Assembly: GCF_029784135.1 (NCBI RefSeq)
Contig: NC_073746.1
Coordinates: 300,025,614 to 300,089,613 of the forward strand
Origin: Toxorhynchites rutilus septentrionalis
Taxonomy: Eukaryota > Arthropoda > Insecta > Diptera > Culicidae
Direction: 5' to 3'
Length of the DNA: 64,000 nt
The notes below the pieces were generated by a model, which searched no databases, was not told the origin of the DNA, and worked only from the letters and a program-made list of their open reading frames with translations. The position numbers were made by a program, and so were the translations under genes. This document shows positions 46,803 to 57,984 of this stretch, piece after piece (the first letter of the stretch is position 1; each line of letters starts with the position of its first letter).

Positions 46803-49252
46803 CAGGGAAACTTCGGTATAACGTACCCCCGTTATAACGTACCCTCGATATAACATCACTCGATATAACGTACACATTTTCAAAGTTCAAAGAAATATTT
46901 TTTTAAATATTGTTTTTCTGAAAGAACAATACATTATCTGTATTTTGATACCAAAGCTTTATTTGTACTTCTATCCAATCTCGAAGTACAACTGTTTTGT
47001 GATTTCGGATTCTGAATGAATCAAATTTTAATCAACAGTTTGAAGGGAAATCAGGTCGAACTCGATTATTCGGAGACTCGATTATCCGGGATTCGATTAT
47101 CCGTAATTTTAGACTCGATTATCCGGAGTATTTTATTTTTGATTTTCGAAAATTTCGAAAAATGGCGGATAACATATTTTCTCAGAACCCTAATCAGTAT
47201 GGGTAACAAATGGAAGGGCTTCAATTGTAGAACACAGTTATTTATGAAAAATGCAAATCCAAAATGGCGACCACCACAAGATGGCGCCATATATATATTT
47301 TTCACAACCCCATCAACATGGGTATCAAATGAAAGGGCTTGATTAGTAGAACACAGTTATTTATGAAAAATGTAAATCCAAAATGGCCGCCACCACAAGA
47401 TAGAGCCATATATTATTTTTCAAAACCTCATCAACATGGGTTACACAAGAAAGTTCTCGACTACTAGAACATAGCAGATAATGAAAAAACCAAATTCCAA
47501 GATGGCCGCAGTCCCCAAACCACTAATAACTTTTTAAATAGTTTCAGCTAGATTTACCTGTTTCCTATTTCTATGAATGTTTCTATGAATTTTTGAGTGT
47601 TCGTAGGGTTGTCCCACATTCATAGAAAATTGACCCCGTTCCTGTTGAATGATTGATCTGAAATTTGGAATATACATTAATTCTACTGTCATTATAAAAC
47701 TGCGTATACCATGATTTGGAAAAATTTAATTTGGCCGCCGCTAAAAAATGGCTGAATGACTTGATTTGGAGAATGCACTACACCATGAACAACATAAATT
47801 CGAAAAGGCCGCCGTCACAAAATGGTCGACCATGTATTTTTTGCAATACCCTTAATACTGGTATCAAATGAAATGATTTGACTAATAGGTACTGTATTCT
47901 ATCAAACTATTCCGAAGAAAGTTAGATAAGAAATAAAAATAAAAAAATTTTCTTAATGATTTCAATGTAGAGAAGTATACTAATAATACAGATAATTTAC
48001 TAAAAACTAGAAAATAAAACAAGTAAACATTTTTTTAAGTTAAACGGTTTAATGTCCTAAAAGCTAGAAAATAATGAGACAAGTTAGTTAGAAAATAATT
48101 AGACAGTTAGTAGTTATCACATTCATTCCTTCATGATTCTAGGGCAATGATCAGACTGAAATAAAATCGTGGGGTATATGATGAAACAACTGACTGTGGA
48201 TAATGGAAATTCAACGTTTATTTCTTACCCAATTTTCTTCGGCATATTTTGATGGTGTACTGTATTCTATTAGTCAAATCATTTCATTTGACACCGATAT
48301 TAAGAGGATTGCAAAAAAATACATGGTCGATCATTTTGTGGCGGCGACCTTTTCTAATTTATGTTGTTCATAGTGTAGTGCATCCTCCAAATTAAGTCAT
48401 TCAACAGGAACGGAGTCAATTTACGATTAATGTGGGATAACCCTACAAACACTCAAACATACATAAAAAAACAGGTCAAGCTGAATGAAACCATTTCAAA
48501 AGTAATTCATTGTTTGGGGACTGCGGCCACCTTGGAATTGGATTTTTCATTGTCTGCTATGTTTCACTAGTCGAGAACTTTTTCTTGATACCCATATTGA
48601 TGAGGTTTTGATGGCAGCCATTTTGGATTTAAATTTTTCATAAATAACTGTGTTCTACTAGTCAATCCCTTTCATTTGATATACATATTGATGGAATTCT
48701 GAGTAAATGTGTAATCCGCCACTATGTATCGGCCGCCATCTTGGATTTTCGAGATCATGGAATACGCAGTTTTATAATGACACAAGAGATAGAGATGTGT
48801 TCCAAATTTCAGATCAAACGGTCAACAGGAAGGGGGTTAAATTTCTATTAAAGTGGTACAGCGCTACAGACAAAGTTACAAAGTTACAAAGTTACAAAGT
48901 TACAAAGGCACAAACATACAAACGAGTCAACCTAGATAAAAACGTTTAATAAATAAGTGCAAATCATAACTATGTTACGTTTACCGAGAGGAAATTCGTT
49001 TTACTTTTGTGACTCGATTATTCGGAGGATTCGATTATCCGGAGTGAAAAAAAAAATCAATACTCCGGATAATCGAGTCCGACCTGTATGATGAGAAAGG
49101 TTAGCTTCGTCTTCTAGTTGAATTTATTCATTAACATTACTCAAACAGCAACACAATAAAGTAATACAAGCTGCATTTCTGAGTTCTTTATTATGCTTCG
49201 ATATAACGTACAATTTTGAAAATAAAATGTACGTTATATCGAAGTTACTCTG
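46803..49252. mobile_element. Pogo-like non-autonomous element, copy 1, with nested fold-back
   Basis: TA on both sides (46801-46802, 49253-49254). The ends are inverted: CAGGGAAACTTCGGTATAAC at left and, from the right, CAGAGTAACTTCGATATAAC, each followed by several 'tataacgtac' repeats. A second copy lies at 53331-54500. Nearly all of the interior (47052-49086) is a different, later inserted fold-back element. No transposase gene. Confidence 0.85.
47052..49086. mobile_element. Complete 2-kb fold-back element
   Basis: Ends are inverted: CAGGTCGAACTCGATTATTC at left, and CAGGTCGGACTCGATTATCC read from the right. Nearly the whole element is an inverted repeat: arms about 47052-47900 and 48230-49086 with a loop of ~330 bp. 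Arms contain degenerate 'atgaaaaatgcaaatccaaaatggc' repeats. A 'acaaagtt' 9-bp tandem lies at 48872-48906. No coding capacity. It is the best-preserved copy of the family also at 1-1510 and 34973-35210. Confidence 0.88.
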
Positions 49253-49357
49253 TACATACTAAGAATTAATATACGAAACAATAACATCAAGAATACTATT
49301 TTAGACGCTTTTATGTCAGATAAGAGCCACTCAAAACGGCCACTAATGAGGTTTATG

Positions 49358-51018
49358 TAAAGTGACCAGATGGTCAGAGGTCTAACGCGGGACCCAAAAA
49401 ACAAAACGTTATATATATATACGTAATGTGAACATAAACCATAGTTTAGCGAATCTAATCTGATCGGTATTATTTATTTCTAAGTATCGGCACCCAGTTG
49501 TGATTTTTTGGTGGTTTAGATTTTGTTTACGCCCGAAAACCACACGCTCAATCAGAGCATTTACGCCTGGCAAGCAAGATTCAAGTTCTACAATTTTCTT
49601 CAAATTACCGAATGGATTGCTCGAAAATTCCAATTCATTTTTCATCGATTTCGTATCGATGTGCATTAAAAAATGGACTAATTTCGGACGGTGATGAAAT
49701 ATAATTTTATGGAACAAATTTTCCTTGAATCTTACCTTTATTAAGCCTACAACGTAAATGATTCAAGGCTGTTGATTCGCAGCAGCAGCACTGTCAAGCA
49801 ACTTAATAATTTTTTCATACTGCAAGCTCCACCCTACAGCGAAAAAGTTGGACATCCTGAAGCACTTTGTGTCCACCACATATAGCCGATCTGGTATTTA
49901 CAACATCATCTCCCTGCCGCTCCTTAAGCCGGTAGATCGTAGCAATCGGCCAAACGGTGAAGGAGAATCTGTCCAAAATGGACATTTTAATGCGGAAGCG
50001 CCAAACGAGACCGGCCGTATCTGAGCAGCATGCAATCACCCAGAAGGAGTAGCATGAGGTGCTGGAGAATAACTTCTTTCCTTGTTCATAATGAAAGATG
50101 AGACGTACTTGATGCTAGAATTCAACGAATGGCAGGGGACCGGGTACTTTACGTCCTCCAGGTAACGATGACGTCGAATATATTATCCACATCAAGTTCT
50201 CGAAAATGGTTCTTCTCTGACAGACGTGAAGGGAATGGTCAAACCGCTCTTCTTTCGAGTCATATGATGTGCTTGCCGGAAGTGGCGAAGGTGATGTGGT
50301 CTTTATGCCGAACCTGGGATCAGCCCATTATGCCAAAAGATCACTGGAGGATGGATCATCTGGAGATAAACATTGTCGCGAAGAAGGCCAACCTTCCCAA
50401 CATTCCCCAGCTGCGACCGATAGAAAACTTTTGGGCGAATGGCTAAAATGGAGAGACAGTCGACCACCAAAGCCACGAAAAGGTAAAAGAACACGTCGGC
50501 TTACATCTTTTTATCGGCCATGGTTGAGGTTCCGGCCAACTTCCGTAAGACCTCTTCCTGTCGAGTATACACTAGTTCTTTCGGCTTATTTAAAAGGTTA
50601 AGCCCTGACCGCTAGTTAGGGGACCAAAGATGAACTTTTCGTCTGACTCACGTTGGTCCCTGCGGATGAATAGGGGACTTTTATAAAAATCATTTTCTAA
50701 TTTTGTTGCTGTCGCTTCCAGTCAACACTCTCTAAACAAAAAACCCACTGTCGGTGTGATGAAACCATCTCAACGTATTAATCGTTCGATGCATTAGAAG
50801 CGCTCTTGAACACTCTGCCAAATAAAAGTTGTTTTTTTGAGGTCATCCGTTTAAGAAAATCAACATGATCAAATTGTGATATTGAAATATATTGATATCG
50901 CGGGACATTTTCGTTTCTTTTGCCAAATGCGGGACGTTTCGCGGGACGCAATCTAACGCGGGACATTTTGTTGGAATGCGGGACTGTCCCGCGTAACGCG
51001 GGACGTCTGGTCAGTTTA
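49358..51018. mobile_element. hAT-type element with 8-bp target duplication, containing a mariner-type relic
   Basis: GGTTTATG stands directly before (49350-49357) and after (51019-51026). The ends are inverted repeats TAAAGTGACCAGA and TAAACTGACCAGA, and subterminal 'acgcgggac' repeats are present on both sides (many copies at 50880-51003). No hAT transposase. The GC-richer centre carries a decayed DD37E transposase in plus orientation. Confidence 0.88.
49840..50620 (+). pseudogene. DD37E mariner-like transposase relic inside the hAT element
   Basis: In different frames on the plus strand one finds a helix-turn-helix-like piece (YSRSGIYNII), the first catalytic region MKDETYLMLEFNEW (about 50090-50135), a second region LGSAHYAKRSLE in which the expected Asp is Asn, and NIVAKKANLPNIPQLRPIEN with the final Glu. 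Spacing from the second to the third position is again 37 residues. Many frameshifts and stops; a dead relic, different in sequence from the family at 2649 and 27220. Confidence 0.8.
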
Positions 51019-51026
51019 GGTTTATG

Positions 51027-52299
51027 GCATCATTCAAATATGCATATATTACGTAACACACTCAGGAAGGGACGAGGAGATGCCTTATGGAAACTTGTTT
51101 AGAAATAAATAAAAATATGTCTAAACATTTTTATGCAAGTGACCATTTCTTATATGTAATGTAGGGAAGAGGGAGTCTAAAATAGTAAATAAATTGCGTT
51201 ACGTAATATTGACCGACTCCTAGTTGCAAGATGAACCAATTTGACTTGTATCATGTCTGCACATTCATGCACTTGTATCATGTAAAACATTCAGAGGATC
51301 GAAATATGATTGATTCTTATTTCTTGAATGTATCATCATTCATTCATACAGCAATCACCGACAAATAACGTCCAGAATTTCAGCAAAGTTATAGTCGACC
51401 AGTGAATTTCAACTTATCTCTGGGTTGAAAAAAAAAACATGGGGTGAGTTTAAATGCTTAGAGCTAAACGGAACAAGATTTTTCAGTTTAGTTTTCAAAA
51501 CCACTACACTATATTATCCCTGATTGATTACCTGACGTGCAATTCTGGCAATGTTTTTTTAAAAATCAGTGTTTTCGTCAGCGCGCAAAAATGTTTGTTT
51601 TGATTTCACGAAACAAGGAAAAGTAATCTTAGGCGCGGATTGCGTTAATGCATTCCAATATTCTGGTCATGGCTCTCATAAGGTGTGGGTTGAAGGTTAA
51701 TGTTTACCATATATATTTTATCACGTCAATCCATCATTCCTAGTAGAAGTTTCGGTTTCCGTTTTAACTGACTACAAATTTCAACTTGCCCCGGTGCACC
51801 TTATTGGAAATTATTCAAGTTTTCAGAAGCATGCTAAATTGTTTTTCTAAATTTACTCTGAAAAAAAAATTGAAAATAATTTTGCTCGAAATTTTTTTTT
51901 TATTAAAATTAGATAATATTTTTTTTAATTCTATGAAAGGATCAACTTGCGTAGGAATGGGTTTTGACATTTGTGTCAGTTAAGAAGCAAAATTTAAGGA
52001 TCAGGGGAGGGGAAATCTTTCATTTAAACAAAAACATCTCTGTATTGAAAGGCCCACAAAAACCGAAGCGGAAAACAGAAAGAAATTATTTTTTTTTTAT
52101 TTCTTCCCAATGTGTTTGTCCATATACCAAGATAACAATTTGTTCGTGAAATATTCCAAGGGTTTAAGCATTAAAATAATGTACATCCCATCTCTAGGCG
52201 TTCATTCTATGTACAAAAAAATTGATTTGTAATGAAAAAATCGGAAATTACTTTTCGCGCAACCCAATAAAAATCAGAAAGAAATCAGGATAGCTCATA
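51027..52299. other. Stretch without a recognised gene
   Basis: AT-rich with homopolymer runs (for example 51887-51902, 52090-52100); nothing recognised. Confidence 0.4.
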
Positions 52300-52367
52300 T
52301 TGGGTTGTCCAGAAAGTTCGTGCTGATTTTTGGGAAAACTGTAGCATAATTTTGATAGGCAGACATA

Positions 52368-52650
52368 CGAGGTCTGTTCAAAAAGCATCGCGACTTCCGA
52401 ATTTACGCGGGTTACGTATATTCGATTCTAGATTTTTTTGTGGCATTATGTAGGTAGCACCTAGTAGCACCAATCGAAGATAAACGAAAACACGTGTAAA
52501 AAAAGTAGTTGTCAAAAATCAACTGCCGTACTTGTCAGAATAAGTGAGATACATGAGTACCAACATAATGCTACAAAAAAAAAAATCTAGAATCAAATAT
52601 ACGTGAACTGCGTAAATTCGAAAGTCGCGATACTTTTTGAACATACTTCG
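52368..52650. mobile_element. 283-bp mariner-type MITE
   Basis: Inverted ends CGAGGTCTGTTCAAAAAGCA and (from the right) CGAAGTATGTTCAAAAAGTA, TA on both sides (52366-52367, 52651-52652). The inverted match extends about 45 bp. No gene. Confidence 0.88.
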
Positions 52651-52708
52651 TACATTTATACAATTTTATATGTACAATTTTAGTTACACGATATTTTGCC
52701 ATCGTTTA

Positions 52709-52880
52709 AGCGGCCCGTAGACTATCAACATTATTGACCAATAATATTGAATATTTCGGTTTGTGCAATATAATTGTTCGTCTAGGTGCTCCAATATTGC
52801 CCCTAGACTATCAAATACATCAGTTATGATTATATTAAACCAAAATATAGCGTCATAATATTGAATGTATATGGGCCGCT
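52709..52880. mobile_element. 172-bp MITE with TTA target
   Basis: Ends AGCGGCCCGTA and AGCGGCCCATA in inverted orientation, TTA on both sides (52706-52708, 52881-52883), which fits PIF/Harbinger-type MITEs. The interior is rich in 'aatattga' words. Confidence 0.72.
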
Positions 52881-52954
52881 TTACGCAGCTTATTAATTCA
52901 ATATTCCACCTTTGTATTCTCGTCGAAAACCGTTCAAATGCTTTAAATGCTGTC

Positions 52955-53320
52955 CGTAGAGTCGAATTTTTGACCTAGAGAGAATTTTCCAGGGACCTGA
53001 ACCAGTGATAATCTGAAGGTGTAGTATCCGGTCAGTTGAGCTGGTGGGATAGAACCTCCCAGACAGGCTTCTATATAATTTGTCGTGTTATCGAAGAGAC
53101 ATGCAGTTTTACTTTGCCCTTATGGAACACGAAGCCTATCACATTGCCTAATTCGGGAGGTTTGTCGTAGATCGCTTCAAATTGTTCAGTTGCTCAACAT
53201 GTGTGATGACCCATTTTTATCACACAATTTGCTTCAAAAAAGCATTTTTGTTGCGTTTATGAAGCGAGCAGGAGATTATTCTTGACCAGTGTCTCGAGTT
53301 GGTCACCATCAGTAGCTGGA
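52955..53320 (-). pseudogene. Mariner transposase C-terminal relic
   Basis: On the minus strand one reads KGKVKLHVSS (normally LHDNAR), then WEVLSHQLN*PDTTPSDYHWFRSLENSL, which corresponds to the mariner hallmark around the third catalytic Asp (PSDYHLF). Stops occur twice in this short part. The upstream half of the gene is lost. Confidence 0.85.
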
Positions 53321-53330
53321 CAACCTAATA

Positions 53331-54500
53331 CAAAGCAACTTCGATATAACGTACATTTCACTTTCAAAATTGTAAGTTATGTCGAAGAATAAAAATGAAT
53401 TCATAAACATAGCCCATATCACTTTACTGTGACGCTGTTTGGGTAGAGTTAGTGAATAATGATGACAAAATCCAACTAGAAGATGAAGTCAACCTCTCTC
53501 ATGATGTTACCCTTCATACTGTCGATTGAGGGTAAATAGATAAAATGAACACTTACTTGTAAAAAAAAAAATTCTCTGTAACAGAGCCCGTTTTCCGATG
53601 AATATATTTTTTGGCTTTTTTAAAGATTAAATTATTTCCTATATTACATTTCATGACTAAAATTATGTAGGTCTTGAAGTTTTTAAGTTATATTTTTCGA
53701 AAAAAGCTAAAATTAAATTCAAATTTAAAAAAACAACTCAAAAACTATAAGAACTACATAACGTTGGTCAGACAATGAAATATAGGAAATTGTTTAAGCT
53801 TTCATTGAAAAATAGTAAACTCATTTTCAAAAAAAAAAAATCTTTTTAAAAATAAGAACTTGTTTTTCTCAATAACATTATATATTAATATTCCACACAA
53901 CTACCAAGTTTCAAGTACATTGGAAGGAAGGCGCTGTTACTTTTGGTAGTTTTTATGATAATTTTTCAAGAAATAAGTTTTCGAGAAAACATAATTTCAA
54001 TCTTTAAAATATTTTCTTTCAGTGTAATTTTGTTTATGTATTTTTTACATGAAAATTTAGACAATTTCCTTATATTTCATTTTTTTGACCAAAATTTCGT
54101 AGATTTTATGGTTTTATAAGAAATTTTTGTAAAAAATTAAGAAAAAAATAACTTTGATTCGGTGGAGCCGATCTGGCGTAGTGGTAACATCCATACTTCT
54201 CACGCTCAAGATCACGAGTTCAATTCTCACTCCCGACATTCTTCCAAAATGGAAGGTAAAAGTGACGAACCAGCCAGAAGCGTTGGAAGTCACTATAATA
54301 CAGAACAAAAAAACTTTGATTCTTTCCGAAATGTAGTCTAATTCTTTTTTTTTTGAGATTTCAAGTATGCAAAATTGCTCAAATGACCAATGTCTTTACA
54401 CCCACAACGTTTCACTGCAATCTGAAATGGCCAGGATTCGTCTATTGAAAATTTGTACGTTATATCGAGGTAAAAGGTACGTTATATAGAAGTTTCCCTG
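53331..54500. mobile_element. Pogo-like non-autonomous element, copy 2 (inverted relative to copy 1)
   Basis: It begins CAAAGCAACTTCGATATAAC after TA (53329-53330) and ends with the inverse of CAGGGAAACTTCTATATAAC. The stretch 53336-53525 is the reverse complement of 49080-49252 in copy 1. The TA at the right is not kept. A SINE (54161-54311) has inserted into it. Confidence 0.82.
54161..54311 (+). mobile_element. Short tRNA-derived SINE with target-site duplication
   Basis: AACTTTGATTC occurs directly before (54150-54160) and after (54312-54322). The head has an A-box-like TGGCGTAGTGG and a B-box-like GAGTTCAATTC, followed by a short body and an A-run. It differs from the SINE at 31163-31435. 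Confidence 0.88.
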
Positions 54501-54619
54501 CCTTTTGTCCAAAAAAGATTATTCCATGTTTTCATTGAGTCATTCCATGTCAAAACGATATAGTTTGTTTCTCAGATGTTCAGTTTCTCCGTTTTTTTTT
54601 GGTGACTGTTCGATTATAG

Positions 54620-55421
54620 TTAGGGTGGTTCAAAAAATATTTTTTCCCATTTTTTCTAAAACTGATTCTTTTCAAGAATTCATAACTTTTGAACTGCCAC
54701 ACCGATTCAGATGATCGACGTGAAAATGAAGTCAATTACCAATTACCAAGTCTATTTTGGAAAAAAAACTACACTTGCAAAAAATCAGAATTTTGTTTTT
54801 GTAATTATTGATTGTATTGTTTTTTTTTACAGTTTACATGATCTCGAAACCAATGGCGCTATATTTTCTATATGTCAGGGGGTCACCCTTTGATGGGTGA
54901 CTAAAATAACTCAAACAACGAAGAGAAAAACATCTCCGATTTTTGGATATGTTGTATAAAAAAATCTCAACTTTCAAGAAAAAATATAATAAAATATGGC
55001 GCTCTCTCTTTAACAATGTAAACTATATAAAACAAATACAATCAATAATTACAAAAACAAAATCCATTTTTTTTTGCAAATGTGATATTTTTCCAAAAAA
55101 CTAGCTCTTTGGATTAAATTTGATATGTCGACCATTTAAATCGGTCCAGTTGTTCAAAAGTTTTTTTTTAAAGTCATTTTTGAAAAGAAAGAAGAAAAGA
55201 AAAAAAGAAAATTGATTTTTTCAGAATCAGTTAACTTTGAAAAATCATAACCTAAAAATGACAAAAATCACATCTATGCTTTTTGGATATGTAATGTAAA
55301 AAATTCTCAGCTTTCAGAAAAAGAAGAAATAAAAAAATATGACACTCTCTAGTCCAAAAATTTTTTGAAAAAAGGCATTTTCGGAAAAAAGGGAAAAATT
55401 TGATTTTTCAGACAACCCTAA
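54620..55421. mobile_element. 800-bp fold-back element
   Basis: Ends TTAGGGTGGTTC and TTAGGGTTGTCTG are inverted. Long arms (about 54686-54876 and 54994-55163) are inverted copies, including a perfect 'gtttttgtaattattgatt' stretch. No gene. A related fragment lies at 36110-36395. Confidence 0.75.
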
Positions 55422-55422
55422 A

Positions 55423-55719
55423 ATGGAATTGGGCACCCTGATAAAAAAAAAATTAAAAAATACGGTATACGGTATAGTATCTTGCGATAAGGAACGAAAC
55501 TACCGCTTTTCACGGAAATCTGAGAACCACTATATCGGTTTGGCATGGAATGGTTGTAGAGATACCAAGATACGTAGACAGTTGAAGGCCGCTGAAATTA
55601 ATACTAATGTTGTCATTAATGAGATTGCATTGGATGTGTTACATTTAATCATGAATTGGGACTTCCAAGAATCGGTTCCAAATCACATTAAAAACACATT
55701 AAAACACATTGTTCAGTAA
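55423..55719 (+). CDS. Unrecognised 98-codon open frame
   Basis: The frame starts right at the edge of the fold-back element and encodes a charged protein (…YGIVSCDKERNYRFSRKSEN…, ending LKHIVQ) followed by AATAAA about 25 bp after the stop. Composition looks protein-like, but I recognise no domain and there is no plausible promoter or second copy in the window. It could be the last exon of a gene or a piece of a transposon protein. Confidence 0.3.
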   Translation: MELGTLIKKKLKNTVYGIVSCDKERNYRFSRKSENHYIGLAWNGCRDTKIRRQLKAAEINTNVVINEIALDVLHLIMNWDFQESVPNHIKNTLKHIVQ

Positions 55720-56099
55720 AGACATATCTAAATTTTACAAACAATAAACAGATGTTACTAAGCTTTCATGAACTTACATGCAGTGAAACACGCGCTTTCA
55801 GGGGAAATTAATTCCAACCAGTACGACACGCATATAAAAATTCAATACGACCGCAATGGGCCAACGATGGGTCAGTTTTGCGGCCAACAATGGGTCAGAC
55901 ATGTTTATCACGTTGAGCCCCGTTCCGTTATTGCTGCGCATTACATTGAGCCCGCAACAAGAGAGCGAGAGCGCACGGGAAGCACCTGTACAATATCAAT
56001 GTCGGTCTCAGCTCCCAAAGATATTTATTTGATAAGATTTATTTGAGTCACAATTCGGCATCCACAAATAAACCATACTTTTTCTATTTTCTTATTTTG
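55720..56099. other. Stretch without a recognised gene
   Basis: Short and moderately AT-rich; nothing recognised. Confidence 0.4.
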
Positions 56100-56540
56100 T
56101 AACTGAGCAATTCCAAATGAAATCGACAAATGACAAAACATAAGTGTTTTTGATTCGAATGAAAGTTTGTATTCCGTTTGGGTTGGAGGAAATATAAGTT
56201 TTCCACAGCAATTGGTAATTTTTTGAACCAAGTGTAACTTTTGAAAATGGCGTATCGATTTTAGTAAGAGAAATCTTTAATCATTTATATCTCAAAAACT
56301 ATGAGTCGTACCGAAATAGTGTTTTAGAAAGAGTTATAGAGTATTAATTTTAAAACGTTAAAAAATATACACTGAGAAAAAAAATTAGTACTCTTTTTTA
56401 TTTACAAAAAAATACTTTAATTTGAAATATCTAAAATATACATTTTGAATTTTTATGGTAACCCTTACCCATGTTATGTTTGGGAGTTTTAATCCTCATA
56501 TCTTGAAATGTTTTTTAACGTAACTCCTAAACATATATTT

Positions 56541-57984
56541 AGCATTAGCATTGAGCAAGTTGCACAATATTGTAGGTGGTACGAATTCAGAACTGTTCAG
56601 AACTTTCTCCAACAGTTATGAATTGTCCTGGCCACGTCCTTGCAACTGCTAAGGAAAGGGAAGGAATGTTAGTTCGATATTTACTTAAGAGAGATGCAGA
56701 GAGTTTACGACCTCTCATAAATATCTCGGGAAGTTAGGATATGTGATCTGGCAATAATCAGAATGTCGTCTGCATAAACAAGGATGACTGGAAACAGCTT
56801 TCATGTTTGATTGAGCTTTAGAAAGCCGTCCAAAACATTCTCTGTCGTCATCAATACTTCCTCCATCATCAGATCGAAAATGTACGGAGAGAGTGGACAA
56901 CCCTGCTTAACTTCCCTTGATCGCGACTGAGGCGCAGTCTTCTGGCCATTCCATAACACCTGTTGTTCTCCAGAATTAATGCAATTAATAATTCTGTTAG
57001 CAATGCTTTCGGAGGCTCTTTTAGCCAAACGTACCGCTGGAAGTGCTGAGAGACTAATATTGTCAAACGCCACCTCGATATCTAAGGCCATGACGATCAG
57101 GTTATCACCTGCGTTTCATTTCTCTTTCAGAATACGACTTGCTGTAAAAATATGATCGACTGATGAACGGTTATTGAGAAAATCAGCTTGGTTGGTTCCT
57201 ACAGGGGATGTGTTTTGGATCAGAATGCCCAAAGTTCAGCTGGCATAGACTATATAACCTACACTAGCTAAAACGATCCTTCTGAAATCTTTCGCTTCCT
57301 TGGCATTTCTGATCTTTGGAATTGGGATTACCGTAGTACATCTCCAGCCGATAGGAATTTTGAACTCTTCCAATCTGTTTACATCAGCGTATTTCAATAA
57401 TTCGGTTTGTATACCGTCGTATACCGTCCAGGTTTAAACTGTTTTAAATTGTTGAAAAACTCAAATTGTTCCTTCCGCTCTTTTTCATCACATAACCCTT
57501 GTAGTTATGTAACGCTCCGAAAAAGTCCTTTAGTTTGCGCTCACTTAATGGCTGTCTTTTTTTCCAAAAAAATCTCTTTTTCAGATTAGCCATAGCTAAT
57601 CTTCGTTTCGGAGAATTTAGGATTCTAGCTAAATTGTGAATCGATGAATGCGCTGCTGATTTGAGTTTCTCTACGAGACAGTCCCATACTTCTGGTGTTG
57701 AGAGCGATCAGTCTACAACATTGACAGACAATTGAGCCAATTGCTCCTGGTATTTCTTTCTAAAGAGTTCCTCTTGTAGTAGTTTTACGTCCCAGTTGAT
57801 GAAAGATAATGTTGAGGTCTCTGTTCCTTTAGCAGGATTATGTTGTTTTGATAATGGATTTTTAAGGTTATCAGTTTATGATCACTCTGAACTTTTTTCA
57901 CTATGTGACCTCGTATTTTATTAATGAAAATCTTCCAAGAAATGGAGTTAAAAACATGATCAATTTGTGAGGATCTTACTCTAC
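56541..57984 (-). mobile_element. 5'-truncated non-LTR retrotransposon of uncertain clade with 24-bp target duplication
   Basis: The 24-bp text from AACGTAACTCCTAAACATAT onwards is present at 56517-56540 and 57985-58008, exactly flanking the insertion. Read on the minus strand it enters near the end of an endonuclease domain and ends with a TGCTAATGCT repeat in place of a poly(A) tail. Confidence 0.87.
56700..57980 (-). pseudogene. Endonuclease/reverse transcriptase relic of the LINE
   Basis: Pieces in order on the minus strand: QIDHVFNSISWKIFINK and SDHKLITLKI (endonuclease end, near 57950-57860), IPIPKIRNAKEAKDFRRIVL (RT, near 57330-57270), NQADFLNNRSSVDHIFTASRIL (57200-57130), MALDIEVAFDNISLSAL (first catalytic Asp, 57091), VKQGCPLSPYIFDLMMEE and, in another frame, VILVYADDILIIARS (catalytic YADD, near 56790-56740). 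Frameshifts and stops separate them. The style (QGCPLSP, YADD) differs from the jockey copies and points to an L1- or RTE-like group; the clade is not certain. Confidence 0.8.

Larger units (their letters stand above)
52300..53328 (-). mobile_element. Degenerate mariner element with two MITEs inside
   Basis: TA at 52298-52299 and 53329-53330. The ends read TTGGGTTGTCCAG and, from the right, TTAGGTTGTCCAG, typical of mariner termini. The transposase relic is on the minus strand at the right. Two short MITEs (52368-52650 and 52709-52880) have replaced or interrupted the left part. The total length of 1029 bp includes these. Confidence 0.82.

Noticed and set aside
54161..54240. tRNA gene candidate
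   Set aside because: Same reason: SINE head with 11-bp target duplications; the stems pair poorly.
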